From the NCBI RefSeq assembly GCF_014836905.1, contig NZ_JACSPZ010000001.1:558001-622000 (forward strand): a DNA stretch of 64,000 nt, read 5' to 3'. The position numbers and the translations under genes were made by a program. The notes under the pieces were generated by a model that saw only the letters and a program-made list of their open reading frames with translations, was not told the origin of the DNA and did no database searches. Positions 20,773 through 31,079 of the stretch are shown here, one piece after another (the stretch's first letter is position 1; each line of letters starts with the position of its first letter). This DNA is from Solibacillus faecavium. Its GTDB lineage: Bacteria > Bacillota > Bacilli > Bacillales_A > Planococcaceae.

Positions 20773-23700
20773 GAACACACACCACCTTTTCAATATTTTT
20801 AAATACTTCTTGCTCCGGCTGTTTCTTTATTTCATTAAAGCTATTGCCCGTCTCTGCTTGATCAAATTGGCATACCGCTTTATAGCTGCAAAATGTACAG
20901 GCTTTTTGGTTACCTAGGCTATACGGTTTGATTTCTGTATTGCCTTCATAAATTTTATTCCCAGCCTGACGGAATTTATAATGAACAAACTCTTGTAGAT
21001 TTTCCATTTGTCCTTGTTCGATCACTTTTGACGAGCGGTTATTAAATTCAGGATCCTCGCCGCTTTTAAATGCAGCCGGAACAATAATGGACGTTTTATT
21101 CGGTTCGAGGGATTGATCCATTAGTTGTGCGATTTCTACATCCTTTAACATATAACCACTTAGTTTAAACTTCTCTTGTCGTAAATTTTCCACCCGGTCC
21201 TGTTCTTCATAATCTTCAGTTGGAATAAGCGGATTGTGTACATGTAAATAGAACATTCCAGCCGCTTGGACAATAATATTTTCCAGCTCTGATAAGTCCT
21301 GAATGAATTTACCTTCACGTGCGATAATCGGGATGTTTTTCATCGCCACATCCAAATAAGTTAACAGCTGAAGGGAAATGCCATTATATACTTCAGTAAA
21401 ATCAAGTTTGCGGCCACTTGATTTGTAATCAATAACACGCAAATATAAATTTTCTGCGTCTTTATAAGCATCAATACGGTCAATTTGACCACGGACATAC
21501 ATTTTGCGGTTATGATCCAATTCAATTTCGAGTGCATCCAATGGATTGTTGTCATCTTGTTCGGTATTTTTGTCATCGCGCTTACCGAAAGGCTTTTCAT
21601 GAGCAATTGCTTTAAACTTGGACAGCTCACTTTGGTTCATTAGTGCATACACCGTACGGGCTACTATTTTCACAAGCTTTGTTTTAATATATTCAAAGCG
21701 ATGGCTACTTTTTAAAATACTATAAGAGAAATAATCGACGAGCTTAGAAATAGTATCATTCGCCTTTTTGTAACAATTTACATACGTATTCAATGAAATT
21801 GTCGGTTCTTTTTCCGATAAAATTGTTCGAATCGCCTCATGGAATAGATCACCCATTGCAAATGTCTCTAACTTAAATTCTGTACGTTCCTGCAATTTAA
21901 GACCGTAAGAAGCAAAATGCGAATACGGACAGCTATAAAAACGTTCAATGCGTGATACGCTTGCTAGGAAGTTTTCCCCATATAATGCCGTAGCAACTTC
22001 TTCTGTCAAAGGCTCCGCTTCATTTATTGAATACAATGGTTTTCCCACGATATTGAGCACATTTCTCCATTCGGAATCCCGTTCGTAAAATGCTTTCAAC
22101 GCAGCCCATTCCTCTGAGAGCGGGCGTCGTTCAATTTGTGATTGCTTCAGCTGTGTCATTAAAAAGCCAATCGATGGCGATGGGTGCTGTAAATAATGGA
22201 GTACATTAGCTTTTTGTTGTTCATCCAATGGATCCATCGCTATTTGCCGATGCGGTAATGTACGAACCGTTTCCTCCTGTTGCATTCCCTGATTTTCCAC
22301 AACCTCGAACATTTTATGCAGTCGGTTAATATAAAGCGACGGAAGCTTACCTTTACTTTCCTCATCTGCATTTGCATACGTAATATATAAATACTGTGTC
22401 GACGAGGAAATCGCACGGTAAAATAGAAAGCTCTCCTGAAGCAGCCTACTTTTTATACCTGGCGCCAATTCAACATCAATTTTTTCAAAGGCTTCCCGCT
22501 CATCATCAGATAATAATCCCCCTGCATCCATACGCATCGGATAGACACCATCGTTAACACCAATTACAAAAATAGCCTTTTTGTTATCAAAGCGTGCAAA
22601 CTCAACGGTTGAAACAGTCACCTCATCCAAAGTTGGGGGCACACTTGAAAATTGAAGTGTTTCAAAGCCTTCATCTAATATTTGTGCCACTTCTTCCAAC
22701 GGCATAATTTTGTCGCCGAACATGAGATCGAATTGCTCTAAAATATGCACCCAGCCATTCCAAGCCTGCTCATGTTCCAGTGATTGATGTAGTGCATTCG
22801 TCAGTTCTTCCTGTTCCTGCATTTTTAAAAGCTTTTTATAAATATCCAGTTGTTCCATAAACTCATACAATGCCACTACAATTTCACGGCCTGTCCGTTT
22901 ACCTTTCAAACGATTTTGCAATGCTAAAACAGGTTCGCGGATTAAATCCCGGACTGACTTTAAAAGATGTTCATGTTCCAATTCATCTTCTGTCTGTATC
23001 ACATTTACTTTTTCCAAAGATTTAAAACGACGATAATGCCAAACTTCTTCGTTTAGCCATCGATCATGGACAATCCCTTTTGCAATGACAAAATTTTCAA
23101 GAATGTCGGCTCTGTCTCGCATTGCCATTAAATTCGCTCCATATGGAAAGAACAGATCCGTTTTAATACTCCGGAATATCGGCTCATATTTCCAATTTGT
23201 TGTAATAATTTCCAACACAGATCGACTAAATTCAATAAGGGGATGATATAGCATTGCCCGTTTCTCATTTGAGAAAAAAGGGATCTCGTATTGCATAAAG
23301 GTCGTACCGATAATTGCCTCATATACATCCGCCTGGCGGTACATAATCCCGATATCTTTATAGCGCAAACCTTTTTTTAAGACGAGTTGCTTTATTTCCT
23401 GGGCAATTCCTTGCACTTCAGCTCGTGGATTTACCCCTTCCAATATTTGCGCATCTCCTGTCGATTCAATTGGAGCGTCAATAACTTTGTCAAAGCTTCG
23501 TTCAATTTGCAGCAAGTCCTGATTTTTTGCTCGGTAATTTACTTCGAGATGAACTCTTGGCTCCTCTTCAATGTCGATTCCCCGTTCAAAACGCAGCTTT
23601 TGCAGTTCATGCTTTATTTTTTCATATGTCATGGCGGCCCTGTAAAATACGGATCCTTCGAGCATATCAACTTGAGGGTCCTCCAACGGCAGCACAATTG

Positions 23701-24388
23701 TGACCCGCTTTGCATAAATTAAAAGCTCTTTTAATATCGACATTTCCTGTCCATTGAATGAAACAAACCCATCTAAATACACATGGGTATCCCGCAAGCT
23801 TTCCATCTTCGGAATGCGTTCAATTAGCATTGGAAAGTAGCCGTCCCCGTCAATATATTCCGTTCCTATGCGCTCATGTAGCTGCTTTAATATTATGTGT
23901 AAATCATGCAATTTATGGAGCAGTACTTCACTCGCTCCATTTTCTCTAAGAGAATTAATTAGTGGCTCAATTGTCTCCACATCAATATGGTACTGACTGA
24001 ATTCTTTTAGAATTTGCTCGACTTCCTTCGTAAAACCACGCTTACCGGCTGCTCGTTTAAATAGTAGAAATTCTTCTTGATGTTCTTCCAAAATACGGCG
24101 CAATAACATGCGGTACCCTGTGCCATCAATACGCTCTCGTGCAATACCGCCTTCATTTTGCAGTACATACCATGCCAACCGCTTAAATGTCATAACTTGC
24201 GCCCGCATCATGCCTTCAATGTCATAATTCGTCGTCAGTTCATACTCTGTTGTAAATGACATTTGGTCAGGTACTAAAATAAATATTGGATTGGCAAACA
24301 AATTTGTTTTTAAATCCTCCACAATCTCGCGGTGAATAAAAGCTGTTTTCCCAGTACCTGCCCGACCCGAAATGACTCGTAATGTCAT
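20747..24388 (-). CDS. addB: ATP-dependent helicase/deoxyribonuclease subunit B
   Basis: AddB recognises Chi and carries the second nuclease of AddAB. The 1213-residue protein starts MTLRVISGRAGTGKTAFIH with an intact Walker A. The C-terminal nuclease has YVRGQIDRIDAYK and LRVIDYKSSGR. Its four iron-sulfur cysteines are visible: one in RFYSCPYSHFASYGL and three in KACTFCSYKAVCQ. GAGGTG precedes the ATG. It leads an addB-addA-DUF418 gene run. Confidence 0.96.
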   Translation of the reverse strand: MTLRVISGRAGTGKTAFIHREIVEDLKTNLFANPIFILVPDQMSFTTEYELTTNYDIEGMMRAQVMTFKRLAWYVLQNEGGIARERIDGTGYRMLLRRILEEHQEEFLLFKRAAGKRGFTKEVEQILKEFSQYHIDVETIEPLINSLRENGASEVLLHKLHDLHIILKQLHERIGTEYIDGDGYFPMLIERIPKMESLRDTHVYLDGFVSFNGQEMSILKELLIYAKRVTIVLPLEDPQVDMLEGSVFYRAAMTYEKIKHELQKLRFERGIDIEEEPRVHLEVNYRAKNQDLLQIERSFDKVIDAPIESTGDAQILEGVNPRAEVQGIAQEIKQLVLKKGLRYKDIGIMYRQADVYEAIIGTTFMQYEIPFFSNEKRAMLYHPLIEFSRSVLEIITTNWKYEPIFRSIKTDLFFPYGANLMAMRDRADILENFVIAKGIVHDRWLNEEVWHYRRFKSLEKVNVIQTEDELEHEHLLKSVRDLIREPVLALQNRLKGKRTGREIVVALYEFMEQLDIYKKLLKMQEQEELTNALHQSLEHEQAWNGWVHILEQFDLMFGDKIMPLEEVAQILDEGFETLQFSSVPPTLDEVTVSTVEFARFDNKKAIFVIGVNDGVYPMRMDAGGLLSDDEREAFEKIDVELAPGIKSRLLQESFLFYRAISSSTQYLYITYANADEESKGKLPSLYINRLHKMFEVVENQGMQQEETVRTLPHRQIAMDPLDEQQKANVLHYLQHPSPSIGFLMTQLKQSQIERRPLSEEWAALKAFYERDSEWRNVLNIVGKPLYSINEAEPLTEEVATALYGENFLASVSRIERFYSCPYSHFASYGLKLQERTEFKLETFAMGDLFHEAIRTILSEKEPTISLNTYVNCYKKANDTISKLVDYFSYSILKSSHRFEYIKTKLVKIVARTVYALMNQSELSKFKAIAHEKPFGKRDDKNTEQDDNNPLDALEIELDHNRKMYVRGQIDRIDAYKDAENLYLRVIDYKSSGRKLDFTEVYNGISLQLLTYLDVAMKNIPIIAREGKFIQDLSELENIIVQAAGMFYLHVHNPLIPTEDYEEQDRVENLRQEKFKLSGYMLKDVEIAQLMDQSLEPNKTSIIVPAAFKSGEDPEFNNRSSKVIEQGQMENLQEFVHYKFRQAGNKIYEGNTEIKPYSLGNQKACTFCSYKAVCQFDQAETGNSFNEIKKQPEQEVFKNIEKVVCVHDDSSEAE

Positions 24389-24466
24389 AATTTCACCTCA
24401 TTTATCTTTGTTAATCTATTATAATATAAGAATACATGTTCGTACATTAATGGCATTCATAAAACA

Positions 24467-24505
24467 AAACCTTGTTCATTTACGCAACTGTAAAAAACAA
24501 GGTTT
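24467..24505 (-). terminator. Terminator of the TVP38-family gene
   Basis: AAACCTTGTT and AACAAGGTTT pair perfectly around a 19-base loop, followed on the minus strand by TTGTTTTAT. It begins 12 bases past the stop. Confidence 0.75.
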
Positions 24506-24517
24506 AATCATTACATA

Positions 24518-25141
24518 TTATTTATTTCTTCTAAGTTTTTCAATTTCACGCAAGTCGCGCTCTACACGCTTATTTAAGATGCGTTCGATAAGTTTCCCGA
24601 TACCCCAGATGACCAATACAATCACAATCGATATAATAATCTTTACCGGTGACGCTATAATTTCTCGTAAATCACTACCTAAATAACTAATTAAAAAAAT
24701 CATAATTGGCTTAGAAATAAAAAGTGTTAAAAAATAATACTTTTTCTTAATATTTGACAGACCGGCCACACTGTTTACAACAACAACCGGTGTGAATGGC
24801 AAACATAGCAATACAAATAATGGTGTAAACCCTCTTATATCTACCCAATGGATCAGTTTTTTAACTTGGGTTTGTTCTTTTATGCGACGGAAGATACGAT
24901 ACTTCCCAAACTTTCGAATCATTAAGAAAAACAGATAAGATCCTGCAACCGTCCCAAGCCATGACAGTAGGAAGCCCCAAAACAGTCCGTAGGCAGCTGC
25001 ATTGGCAACGACGATGACGAATAAAGGTAATATTGGTAAAAAAGATTCTATAAAAGTTAAAAATATACCGAAAAAGGGACCTAATAATTTATATTTTTCT
25101 ACAACAATTTCTATATTGTCGATAGTCATCCAATCCAACAT
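24518..25141 (-). CDS. TVP38/TMEM64 family membrane protein
   Basis: A 207-residue integral membrane protein of the DedA-like TVP38/TMEM64 (VTT domain) family. The re-entrant motif is visible as ESFLPILPLFVIVVANAAAYG and GTVAGSYLFFLMIRKFG, followed by LLCLPFTPVVVVNSVAG. A basic tail ends the protein. The B. subtilis counterpart YhjE also lies by addB. The role, possibly lipid scrambling or polyprenyl-phosphate flipping, is inferred from the superfamily. The ATG at 25141 has AGGAG eight bases upstream. Confidence 0.85.
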   Translation of the reverse strand: MLDWMTIDNIEIVVEKYKLLGPFFGIFLTFIESFLPILPLFVIVVANAAAYGLFWGFLLSWLGTVAGSYLFFLMIRKFGKYRIFRRIKEQTQVKKLIHWVDIRGFTPLFVLLCLPFTPVVVVNSVAGLSNIKKKYYFLTLFISKPIMIFLISYLGSDLREIIASPVKIIISIVIVLVIWGIGKLIERILNKRVERDLREIEKLRRNK

Positions 25142-25245
25142 AACCTTCACTCCTGCCAAAACATAAAATACTCGAAGCATTCAAAATTTTATTTTGATCT
25201 TTTTCACTTTTATAGTAACATAAATTATTCTATGTAACCTTAAAA

Positions 25246-25273
25246 AAAGAACCCCGTGTTCACGGGATTCTTT
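25246..25273 (-). terminator. Intrinsic terminator of minJ
   Basis: AAAGAA-C-CCCGTG pairs with CACGGG-A-TTCTTT around a very short loop, then T on the minus strand. Confidence 0.85.
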
Positions 25274-25285
25274 ACCTTCTATAAT

Positions 25286-26455
25286 CTAGTTCACTACCAA
25301 AAGTCCAATTTTATAATTATCATCCCGATGTACAACATGTTGGGCTAAACGCAACTCACCGGCATGATCCAGCACTTCCAGACGACAATGGGCTGCATTA
25401 ATTTGCAGTGCTTTATATAAATCTTCTTCTGTATAAACATCTTGTCCATTCACACGCTTTATTACTTCTCCTGCCAAGAGGCCCATTTTTTCTGCCGGCG
25501 AATTCGGTAAAATCCCTGCAATCATAACACCTCTATCACTACGCATCACAGCATAGCTATTGCGATCTTCGGCACGGCTGTAATAAATCCCTATAACTGT
25601 CCGCGAAATTGCTCCTAATGCCAATGCTGCTGCACCTAATACAGGCGAAAAATAGGCAGTCAATCCGACTATCAATACAAATTGACCAATCATGACTATC
25701 GAACGCCCCATTTGAGGATAAACGTTCATCGGCAGCTTTTGACGAACCATTTGCTGGAAACCAATTATAAACGGGAAGACAATGAGTGAAAACTGCTCAG
25801 CCCCCACTGTAAACTGCGGCCAAAATGGAGCAAAACTCTGAATCCCATTACCTGGTATTATTGTAAATACAGGCAATACCCAAAGCTGTTTACTGTAATA
25901 ACCGATACCGTTTAATCCGCGCTTAGTCGTCTCCATAATAGGAGAGGCAAAACGTCCACCATAGCGGCGAATCAATATTCCTTCCGCCATTAACAAAAGA
26001 CCTGTCAATATTGGTACTGTCATGACAAGATTTGTTACTGCATCCGTGCCATTCAATTCAAGCGGACCGATAGAATACGTCCAATTTTGCCATTGCATAA
26101 TAGCAAGCATACAAAAAGCGATTGCCATTACAATAGCCGGTGACAATAAATGATAAGTATAAATAATTAATGCTACGAGACTTACAACAAAAACAACAGT
26201 TAATAATTCGAGTGAGACCGTTAAGCCAATGACAAGACTAAAAACGGAAATAATGACGGAAAGTACAAACCCCATTACTAGCATATTTTTCAACTCGGAC
26301 CAGCCACCTAAAATACGCCTATTGAAGAATCGCCGTTCACGTTTCACTCTGCGGTATCCTAAATAAATTGCAGATATTATAGCGATATACATCAAAGGAT
26401 TTATAAAAAGTCGGCCAATCCCTTTCAAAATTTCAATTAAAATTGTTTCATCCAT
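25286..26455 (-). CDS. minJ: MinJ-like PDZ topological determinant of division
   Basis: MinJ links DivIVA to MinCD and so restrains division at the poles. This 389-residue protein has about eight transmembrane helices (from PLMYIAIISAIYLGY onward) and a C-terminal PDZ domain at about 305-370 (MIAGILPNSPAEKMGLLAGEVIKRVNGQDVYTEEDLYKAL). Length and layout match B. subtilis MinJ (YvjD, 397 residues). Its position beside ctpB and close to ftsEX also agrees. Confidence 0.85.
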   Translation of the reverse strand: MDETILIEILKGIGRLFINPLMYIAIISAIYLGYRRVKRERRFFNRRILGGWSELKNMLVMGFVLSVIISVFSLVIGLTVSLELLTVVFVVSLVALIIYTYHLLSPAIVMAIAFCMLAIMQWQNWTYSIGPLELNGTDAVTNLVMTVPILTGLLLMAEGILIRRYGGRFASPIMETTKRGLNGIGYYSKQLWVLPVFTIIPGNGIQSFAPFWPQFTVGAEQFSLIVFPFIIGFQQMVRQKLPMNVYPQMGRSIVMIGQFVLIVGLTAYFSPVLGAAALALGAISRTVIGIYYSRAEDRNSYAVMRSDRGVMIAGILPNSPAEKMGLLAGEVIKRVNGQDVYTEEDLYKALQINAAHCRLEVLDHAGELRLAQHVVHRDDNYKIGLLVVN

Positions 26456-26531
26456 TTTCTCACCTACCGTACAATTAATTGTATCAAATCCTATTGATTA
26501 TGCGTAGTCCCATTTGTACCGATAATAAAAT

Positions 26532-26568
26532 AAAGACGACCTGAAATAAACAATTTCGAGGTCGTCTT
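26532..26568 (-). terminator. Terminator of ctpB
   Basis: On the minus strand AAGACGACCT and AGGTCGTCTT pair, extended inward by an imperfect GAAAT/ATTTC match, then TTATTTTATT. Confidence 0.85.
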
Positions 26569-26618
26569 ACATATACCGATATTCTTTTTTCTTTCTATAA
26601 GAGCATCACATTATTACA

Positions 26619-28046
26619 TCATTCCAATTGATGCATTACATAACTAATCGCCATCTGCAATTGCATATCATTCACCTGTGATTGTTTAAATGTTTCAAGC
26701 TGTTTCGTTAGTTCTGCGAAGAAAACTTCATCCATATGACGCCCTTCAGGCAAATCTTGTTGTCTTCTAAAGCTTGCTACTTCCTGTGCTGTATCCATAT
26801 CGAAAAATCCGTCGGTACGACTTATAGTAAAGCCCAATTCACTTAAAATCCGCTGACTATAGGCAACTTCTTCACTATACTCCCCTACTTCAAAACGACC
26901 TCTCAGTATTTTCGTTTCTACACGGTATAGTGGGTGTTGAGTCACTTCTACATCTGGTTCCACACCAACATCATGTACCCAGCGCTTGGACGGTGTAAGC
27001 CATTTATTCGTCGATAATTTCACTTCTCCGCCATTTTGTAGATCCCATGTTTGCTGAACAGTCCCTTTCCCAAAACTTGTGACGCCAATAATAACGGCGC
27101 GTTTCCAATCTTGCAGCGCACCTGCAAACACTTCACTTGCAGAGGCACTTCCCTCATTTTGTAAAATCGTGACTGGCGTTGATCGTAGCCATTTTGCATA
27201 GGGTTCAAACTGTTCAATTTTCTTCGTTTTCAGTGGCTCTGTTACACCATCATGGTTTTGCATATAAGCAAATACGACTTCCTTTTGCTCAAACATGCTC
27301 ATCATTTGTGCAACACTATGTAAATAGCCACCTGGATTGTCACGCACATCAATGATTAACCCTTCTACATCCTGCTCAATTAATGCATCAAGAGATTTTT
27401 GCCATTCATCGGCAGTTTTTTCACCAAACATCGAAATAGTCATGTATCCAATTTTCGTTCCTTCTACTTCAATTACATCTCCTTGCACAGTATCATTTTT
27501 CAAGCGTTCCCTTTTTATACTTAGCTTTACATGTTGCTCTAGCTCAGGTCGATACAATACGAGCTCCACACTTTCCCCTTCCTTACCATGCATAAGCTTA
27601 CGTACTTCCCCCATCGTTTTCCCTTCAAGTCGTACCTCATTGATCTGTACAAGCTCATCCAATGGCCTGATTCCTGCTTTTTCTGCCGGTGAAGATTTAA
27701 TTGGTGCTACGACGATAAACTTGCCATTCGCTTCTGATAGTTCCAGACCGATTCCAATCCGTTCACTTGCGAGCGTCTGTTTATGTAATGCCGCCTCTTG
27801 CTCCGAATAATATGTGCTATATGGGTCATTAATTGCATTGGCCATTCCGCGAAGTGCGCCTTCCACTATTTTTTCGGAATCAATATCATAAACTGACTCG
27901 CTCGTTATTAACTTGTGCAGTTCATTCACCACAGCAAAATCTGCCTGTTCAACTTTTGGCTGTGTCTGCATTTTCAATGCCCAATAGACACCTACCCCTA
28001 TACATAGCAATAAAATAATTAATAAAAAAATCCGACTTTTCCGCAC
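26619..28046 (-). CDS. ctpB: Carboxy-terminal processing protease (S41), CtpB-like
   Basis: A secreted or membrane-anchored serine protease. The order is: N-terminal helix (residues 5-24), PDZ domain (about 95-170, GIGLELSEANGKF...SPAEKAGIRPLDELV), S41 core with the Ser302/Lys327/Gln331 triad (NEGSASASE and SFGKGTVQ), and a C-terminal peptidoglycan-binding-1 domain (about 395-445, YSQRILSELGFTISRTDGFFD). In B. subtilis CtpB cleaves SpoIVFA during sporulation; here the division-gene context leaves the substrate open. Length 475 is normal. Confidence 0.92.
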   Translation of the reverse strand: MRKSRIFLLIILLLCIGVGVYWALKMQTQPKVEQADFAVVNELHKLITSESVYDIDSEKIVEGALRGMANAINDPYSTYYSEQEAALHKQTLASERIGIGLELSEANGKFIVVAPIKSSPAEKAGIRPLDELVQINEVRLEGKTMGEVRKLMHGKEGESVELVLYRPELEQHVKLSIKRERLKNDTVQGDVIEVEGTKIGYMTISMFGEKTADEWQKSLDALIEQDVEGLIIDVRDNPGGYLHSVAQMMSMFEQKEVVFAYMQNHDGVTEPLKTKKIEQFEPYAKWLRSTPVTILQNEGSASASEVFAGALQDWKRAVIIGVTSFGKGTVQQTWDLQNGGEVKLSTNKWLTPSKRWVHDVGVEPDVEVTQHPLYRVETKILRGRFEVGEYSEEVAYSQRILSELGFTISRTDGFFDMDTAQEVASFRRQQDLPEGRHMDEVFFAELTKQLETFKQSQVNDMQLQMAISYVMHQLE

Positions 28047-28120
28047 AAATTCTCCTCCGTTCCATAAAATTTATGAAGCGAAAGAAAGATTCATACTTAT
28101 AAAGACGGATAGAACATGAA

Positions 28121-28693
28121 TTAATTTAATTGTGTCACATTTTCTCGTAATGTATCTAAATCAAGCGGACCTACAATTGTCTTTTGAATTTTCCCCTCTG
28201 TATCAATCATGAAGGTCGATGGAAGTGTTAAAAGTTCATATTGGCGGGACACTGTCTCCTCCAATTCTAAAACAATTGGAAATGTTATATCATAGCTTTT
28301 CAAAAATTGCTCGACACGTTCAATCTTTTCCCTGTGATACGTAACATTGACACCGACAATTTCAACATTGTCTGTTTCGCGGTATTTCTCATAGTACTTT
28401 TGCATATGGGGCATTTCTGCCTCACAGGGTGGACACCAAGTTGCCCAGAAATTAAGTACGACCTTTTTCCCACGTAAATCTGAAAGGGTCACCGGTTCTC
28501 CCTGTATATTATATAAAGTAAAATCAGGCGCGAACTGTCCTTTTTCAAGTCCGATTTCCTCTCCTAATTCAATTTCTGTTCCTAATGCATCACTGCTGAT
28601 CGCTGTACTTTTATCGAGTTCCTTTTTAATATATGTACTTAGCATCGTAACGACGAGAACTAATATTATAACGATACCTATATTCTTTTTCAT
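28121..28693 (-). CDS. Membrane-anchored thiol-disulfide protein, ResA/TlpA-like
   Basis: A 190-residue protein with one N-terminal anchor (about 4-22) and an extracytoplasmic thioredoxin fold. The active site is WATWCPPCEAEMPH, and the family start FAPDFTLYNIQGEPVTLSDLRGKK and the cis-Pro loop LTLPSTFMID are clear. It probably reduces disulfides of exported proteins; ResA serves cytochrome c maturation, but no ccs genes are near, so the client is open. The ATG at 28693 has GAGGTG six bases upstream. It lies between the ctpB and envC-like genes but after a terminator. Confidence 0.85.
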   Translation of the reverse strand: MKKNIGIVIILVLVVTMLSTYIKKELDKSTAISSDALGTEIELGEEIGLEKGQFAPDFTLYNIQGEPVTLSDLRGKKVVLNFWATWCPPCEAEMPHMQKYYEKYRETDNVEIVGVNVTYHREKIERVEQFLKSYDITFPIVLELEETVSRQYELLTLPSTFMIDTEGKIQKTIVGPLDLDTLRENVTQLN

Positions 28694-28760
28694 CAACTTC
28701 ACCTCACTATTTCTTCCTATTAGTACAATATCATACCTTTATGGAATTTATTCGAAATTA

Positions 28761-28795
28761 AAAGGCAAAACTTTAACAAATAAAGTTTTGCCTTT
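28761..28795 (-). terminator. Intrinsic terminator of the M23 peptidase gene
   Basis: AAAGGCAAAACTTT and AAAGTTTTGCCTTT form a perfect 14-bp stem with a 7-base loop. It begins six bases past the stop and ends the ftsE-ftsX-M23 transcript. Confidence 0.93.
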
Positions 28796-28800
28796 CATAT

Positions 28801-30090
28801 TTATAATGATATATATCGTAATGGATTAACTGCATTTGAACGGCTGCCATTCCATTCGCCAACATGAATTTCAAAATGTAAATGCGGTCCTGTTGAGTTT
28901 CCGGTATTACCTAATCGGGCAATTTGCTGCCCCTTTGAAACAACATCTCCAACACTTGAATTAAAGCCGCTTAAATGGGCATATGTTGTCGTGAAAATTT
29001 GGCCTTCGATTGAGTGGGTTACCATCACTACATTCCCATAGCCATTCATTGTTCCTGCATAAGAAACAACACCATCAGCTGCTGCAACAACCGGTGTACC
29101 GATTGAATTTGCAATATCGATTCCTAAGTGATTTTTACTTCCGATTGGGCCGATATCACGTGAGCCGAAGCCTGAAGTAAATCGCCCAGCTGCTGGTCTT
29201 GTCCAAGTACCAGCTGCAACAGTTGGTAAATTTCCAGAACTTGAAACATTACTGTTATTTTTCTTTTTATTTCTTTTAGCTTCTAAAGCTTTTTGTCGTG
29301 CAATTTCAGCTAATCGAGCCTGTTCTTTAAGGAATTTCTCTTCTACTTCTTTACTTAACTCTACTTTATCATCGTATTCTTCTTTTAACGACGTTTTTTG
29401 AGCACGTAATTTTGCTTCTTCTTTTTCAAGTTCAGCTACTAATTGATTTTTTTCTCTCTTTTGTTCCTTTAATGACGCCATTAGTTTTTGCAGTTTTGCC
29501 TTATTCGCTTCTAAACTCTCTTTTTTCTTTAGTAGCTCTACTTTTTGGACTTCCAGTTTTTCCTGGTCTTCCTTTTGCTCACGCATAATTTGACGGTCAG
29601 CATCCATAAGCGTACTTACAGCAGAGAAACGGTCAATAAAATCTACAAAACTATTAGCACCTAGGAGTACATCTAAATAACTTACCGTACCACTTGATTG
29701 AATTGCACGGGCACGCTCACGCAATAGTTCGTCACGCTTCTTAATTTTATCTTGTAATTCTTTTATTTCATCTTCCAATATCGAAATTTCTTCATTTGCA
29801 ATTTCGATATCCAATTCGACAACTTCAATTTCTTGATTCTTTGCATTAATCTTTGCCCCAATTTGCTCTAATTGAGAAATAATTTTCTGCTGACGATTTT
29901 GATTTGTTTGAATTTCATTTGTTTTTTGTTCGAGTGATTTGTTGAGCATCTTTTTCTCAGCTTCAAGTTGGCTGCGCTCTTTTTTTAGTTCACTTAATGA
30001 TGCTGCATAAGCTGCCGGCATTTGAATAAATAAAATAAGCGCTAGTAGTACAGCAATGATTTTAAATGAACGCGTTGTTAGCTTCTTCAA
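28801..30090 (-). CDS. EnvC-like coiled-coil M23 murein hydrolase
   Basis: A 429-residue exported protein: signal peptide (1-29), two long coiled-coil segments (about 30-120 and 160-265), an Asn/Ser-rich linker, and a C-terminal M23/LytM domain (about 305-425). The zinc ligands are kept: NHLGID (His, Asp) and HLHFE, so it may be an active endopeptidase rather than only an activator. It is directly downstream of ftsX, whose partner in other bacteria is a coiled-coil hydrolase such as EnvC, PcsB or CwlO; FtsEX-controlled wall cleavage is inferred. The start is TTG. Confidence 0.88.
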   Translation of the reverse strand: MKKLTTRSFKIIAVLLALILFIQMPAAYAASLSELKKERSQLEAEKKMLNKSLEQKTNEIQTNQNRQQKIISQLEQIGAKINAKNQEIEVVELDIEIANEEISILEDEIKELQDKIKKRDELLRERARAIQSSGTVSYLDVLLGANSFVDFIDRFSAVSTLMDADRQIMREQKEDQEKLEVQKVELLKKKESLEANKAKLQKLMASLKEQKREKNQLVAELEKEEAKLRAQKTSLKEEYDDKVELSKEVEEKFLKEQARLAEIARQKALEAKRNKKKNNSNVSSSGNLPTVAAGTWTRPAAGRFTSGFGSRDIGPIGSKNHLGIDIANSIGTPVVAAADGVVSYAGTMNGYGNVVMVTHSIEGQIFTTTYAHLSGFNSSVGDVVSKGQQIARLGNTGNSTGPHLHFEIHVGEWNGSRSNAVNPLRYISL

Positions 30091-30182
30091 AACCTGTTTC
30101 CCCCTAAATGCATGAATAGTAGTCGCTCGTTTTGTCTCTCTTTTGTTGAACTTTCAAAGAGCATGATGCAATTTATGTTATA

Positions 30183-31079
30183 TTACACTTTTAAAAACTT
30201 ACGCACTGACATAAAGCTGCCCCATATACCGATGAACATGCCGATGAATAAAATTAGTCCATTCACCTGCAGCATAAGTGGTGCAACCTCTAATAATTGG
30301 AATAACTCGCCTTTTAATCTTGGTGCAAGTAATTCATAAATATTGTAATAAGCAATCGTAACGGCTGTTATAGGAATGATAGATCCAATGATTCCTAGCC
30401 ACATTCCCTCTAGCACAAATGGAATGCGAACAAAAGAATTTGTAGCCCCTACAAGTTTCATAATTTCTATTTCATCTCTACGTGCAGTAATCGTAATGCG
30501 AATCGTATTGGAAATTAGGAACATCGCTGTAAACAGCAAACCTAAGATTAACACAAGACCTACATTACGTGCAATTTCTAAGAAGTTAAATAGTTTTTCT
30601 ACTTTACCTTCACCATATTTCACTTCATATGTGCTTTCAAAGCTTTCAATCTTCTTTGCTACTTCAGCAGTTTTTAATGGATCGACTGCTTTTACGTATA
30701 GCACATTATATAATGGATTGTTTTGTTCAAATAAACTTAATTCATCACCAAAGTCTTTAATTAACTTACTTAACTCTTCTTCCTTCGAAGAATATGTAAC
30801 TTCTTCAACATCTGGTAGATTGTGAATTTCGTCAACTAACTGTTCTTCAGCAAGTTTAGCTTCTGCCTCATCGGGAATAATTTCTATTAATACACGAATT
30901 TCAACATCATTTTCTAAATCTGATGCCACTTTGTTTAAATTCATCATAATGGCTGCAAATACGCCTACCAATAATAATGTTACTGTTACGGCACTGATGG
31001 AAGCCAATGTCATCCAACTATTTCGCCCTAATGATTTGAAACTTTCGCGGAAGTGACGTGCAATTGTTCTAGTTTTCAT
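30183..31079 (-). CDS. ftsX: Cell division ABC transporter permease FtsX
   Basis: FtsX is the membrane partner of FtsE and transmits ATP-driven movement to wall hydrolases. The 298-residue protein has the expected layout: one helix (about 23-45), a large extracellular domain (about 46-160, with VEIRVLIEIIPDE), then three helices. The conserved ends [24 protein letters not shown] and SFMSVRKFLKV are present. The ATG at 31079 has GGAGGTGAT eight bases upstream and overlaps the ftsE end by 11 bases. Confidence 0.95.
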   Translation of the reverse strand: MKTRTIARHFRESFKSLGRNSWMTLASISAVTVTLLLVGVFAAIMMNLNKVASDLENDVEIRVLIEIIPDEAEAKLAEEQLVDEIHNLPDVEEVTYSSKEEELSKLIKDFGDELSLFEQNNPLYNVLYVKAVDPLKTAEVAKKIESFESTYEVKYGEGKVEKLFNFLEIARNVGLVLILGLLFTAMFLISNTIRITITARRDEIEIMKLVGATNSFVRIPFVLEGMWLGIIGSIIPITAVTIAYYNIYELLAPRLKGELFQLLEVAPLMLQVNGLILFIGMFIGIWGSFMSVRKFLKV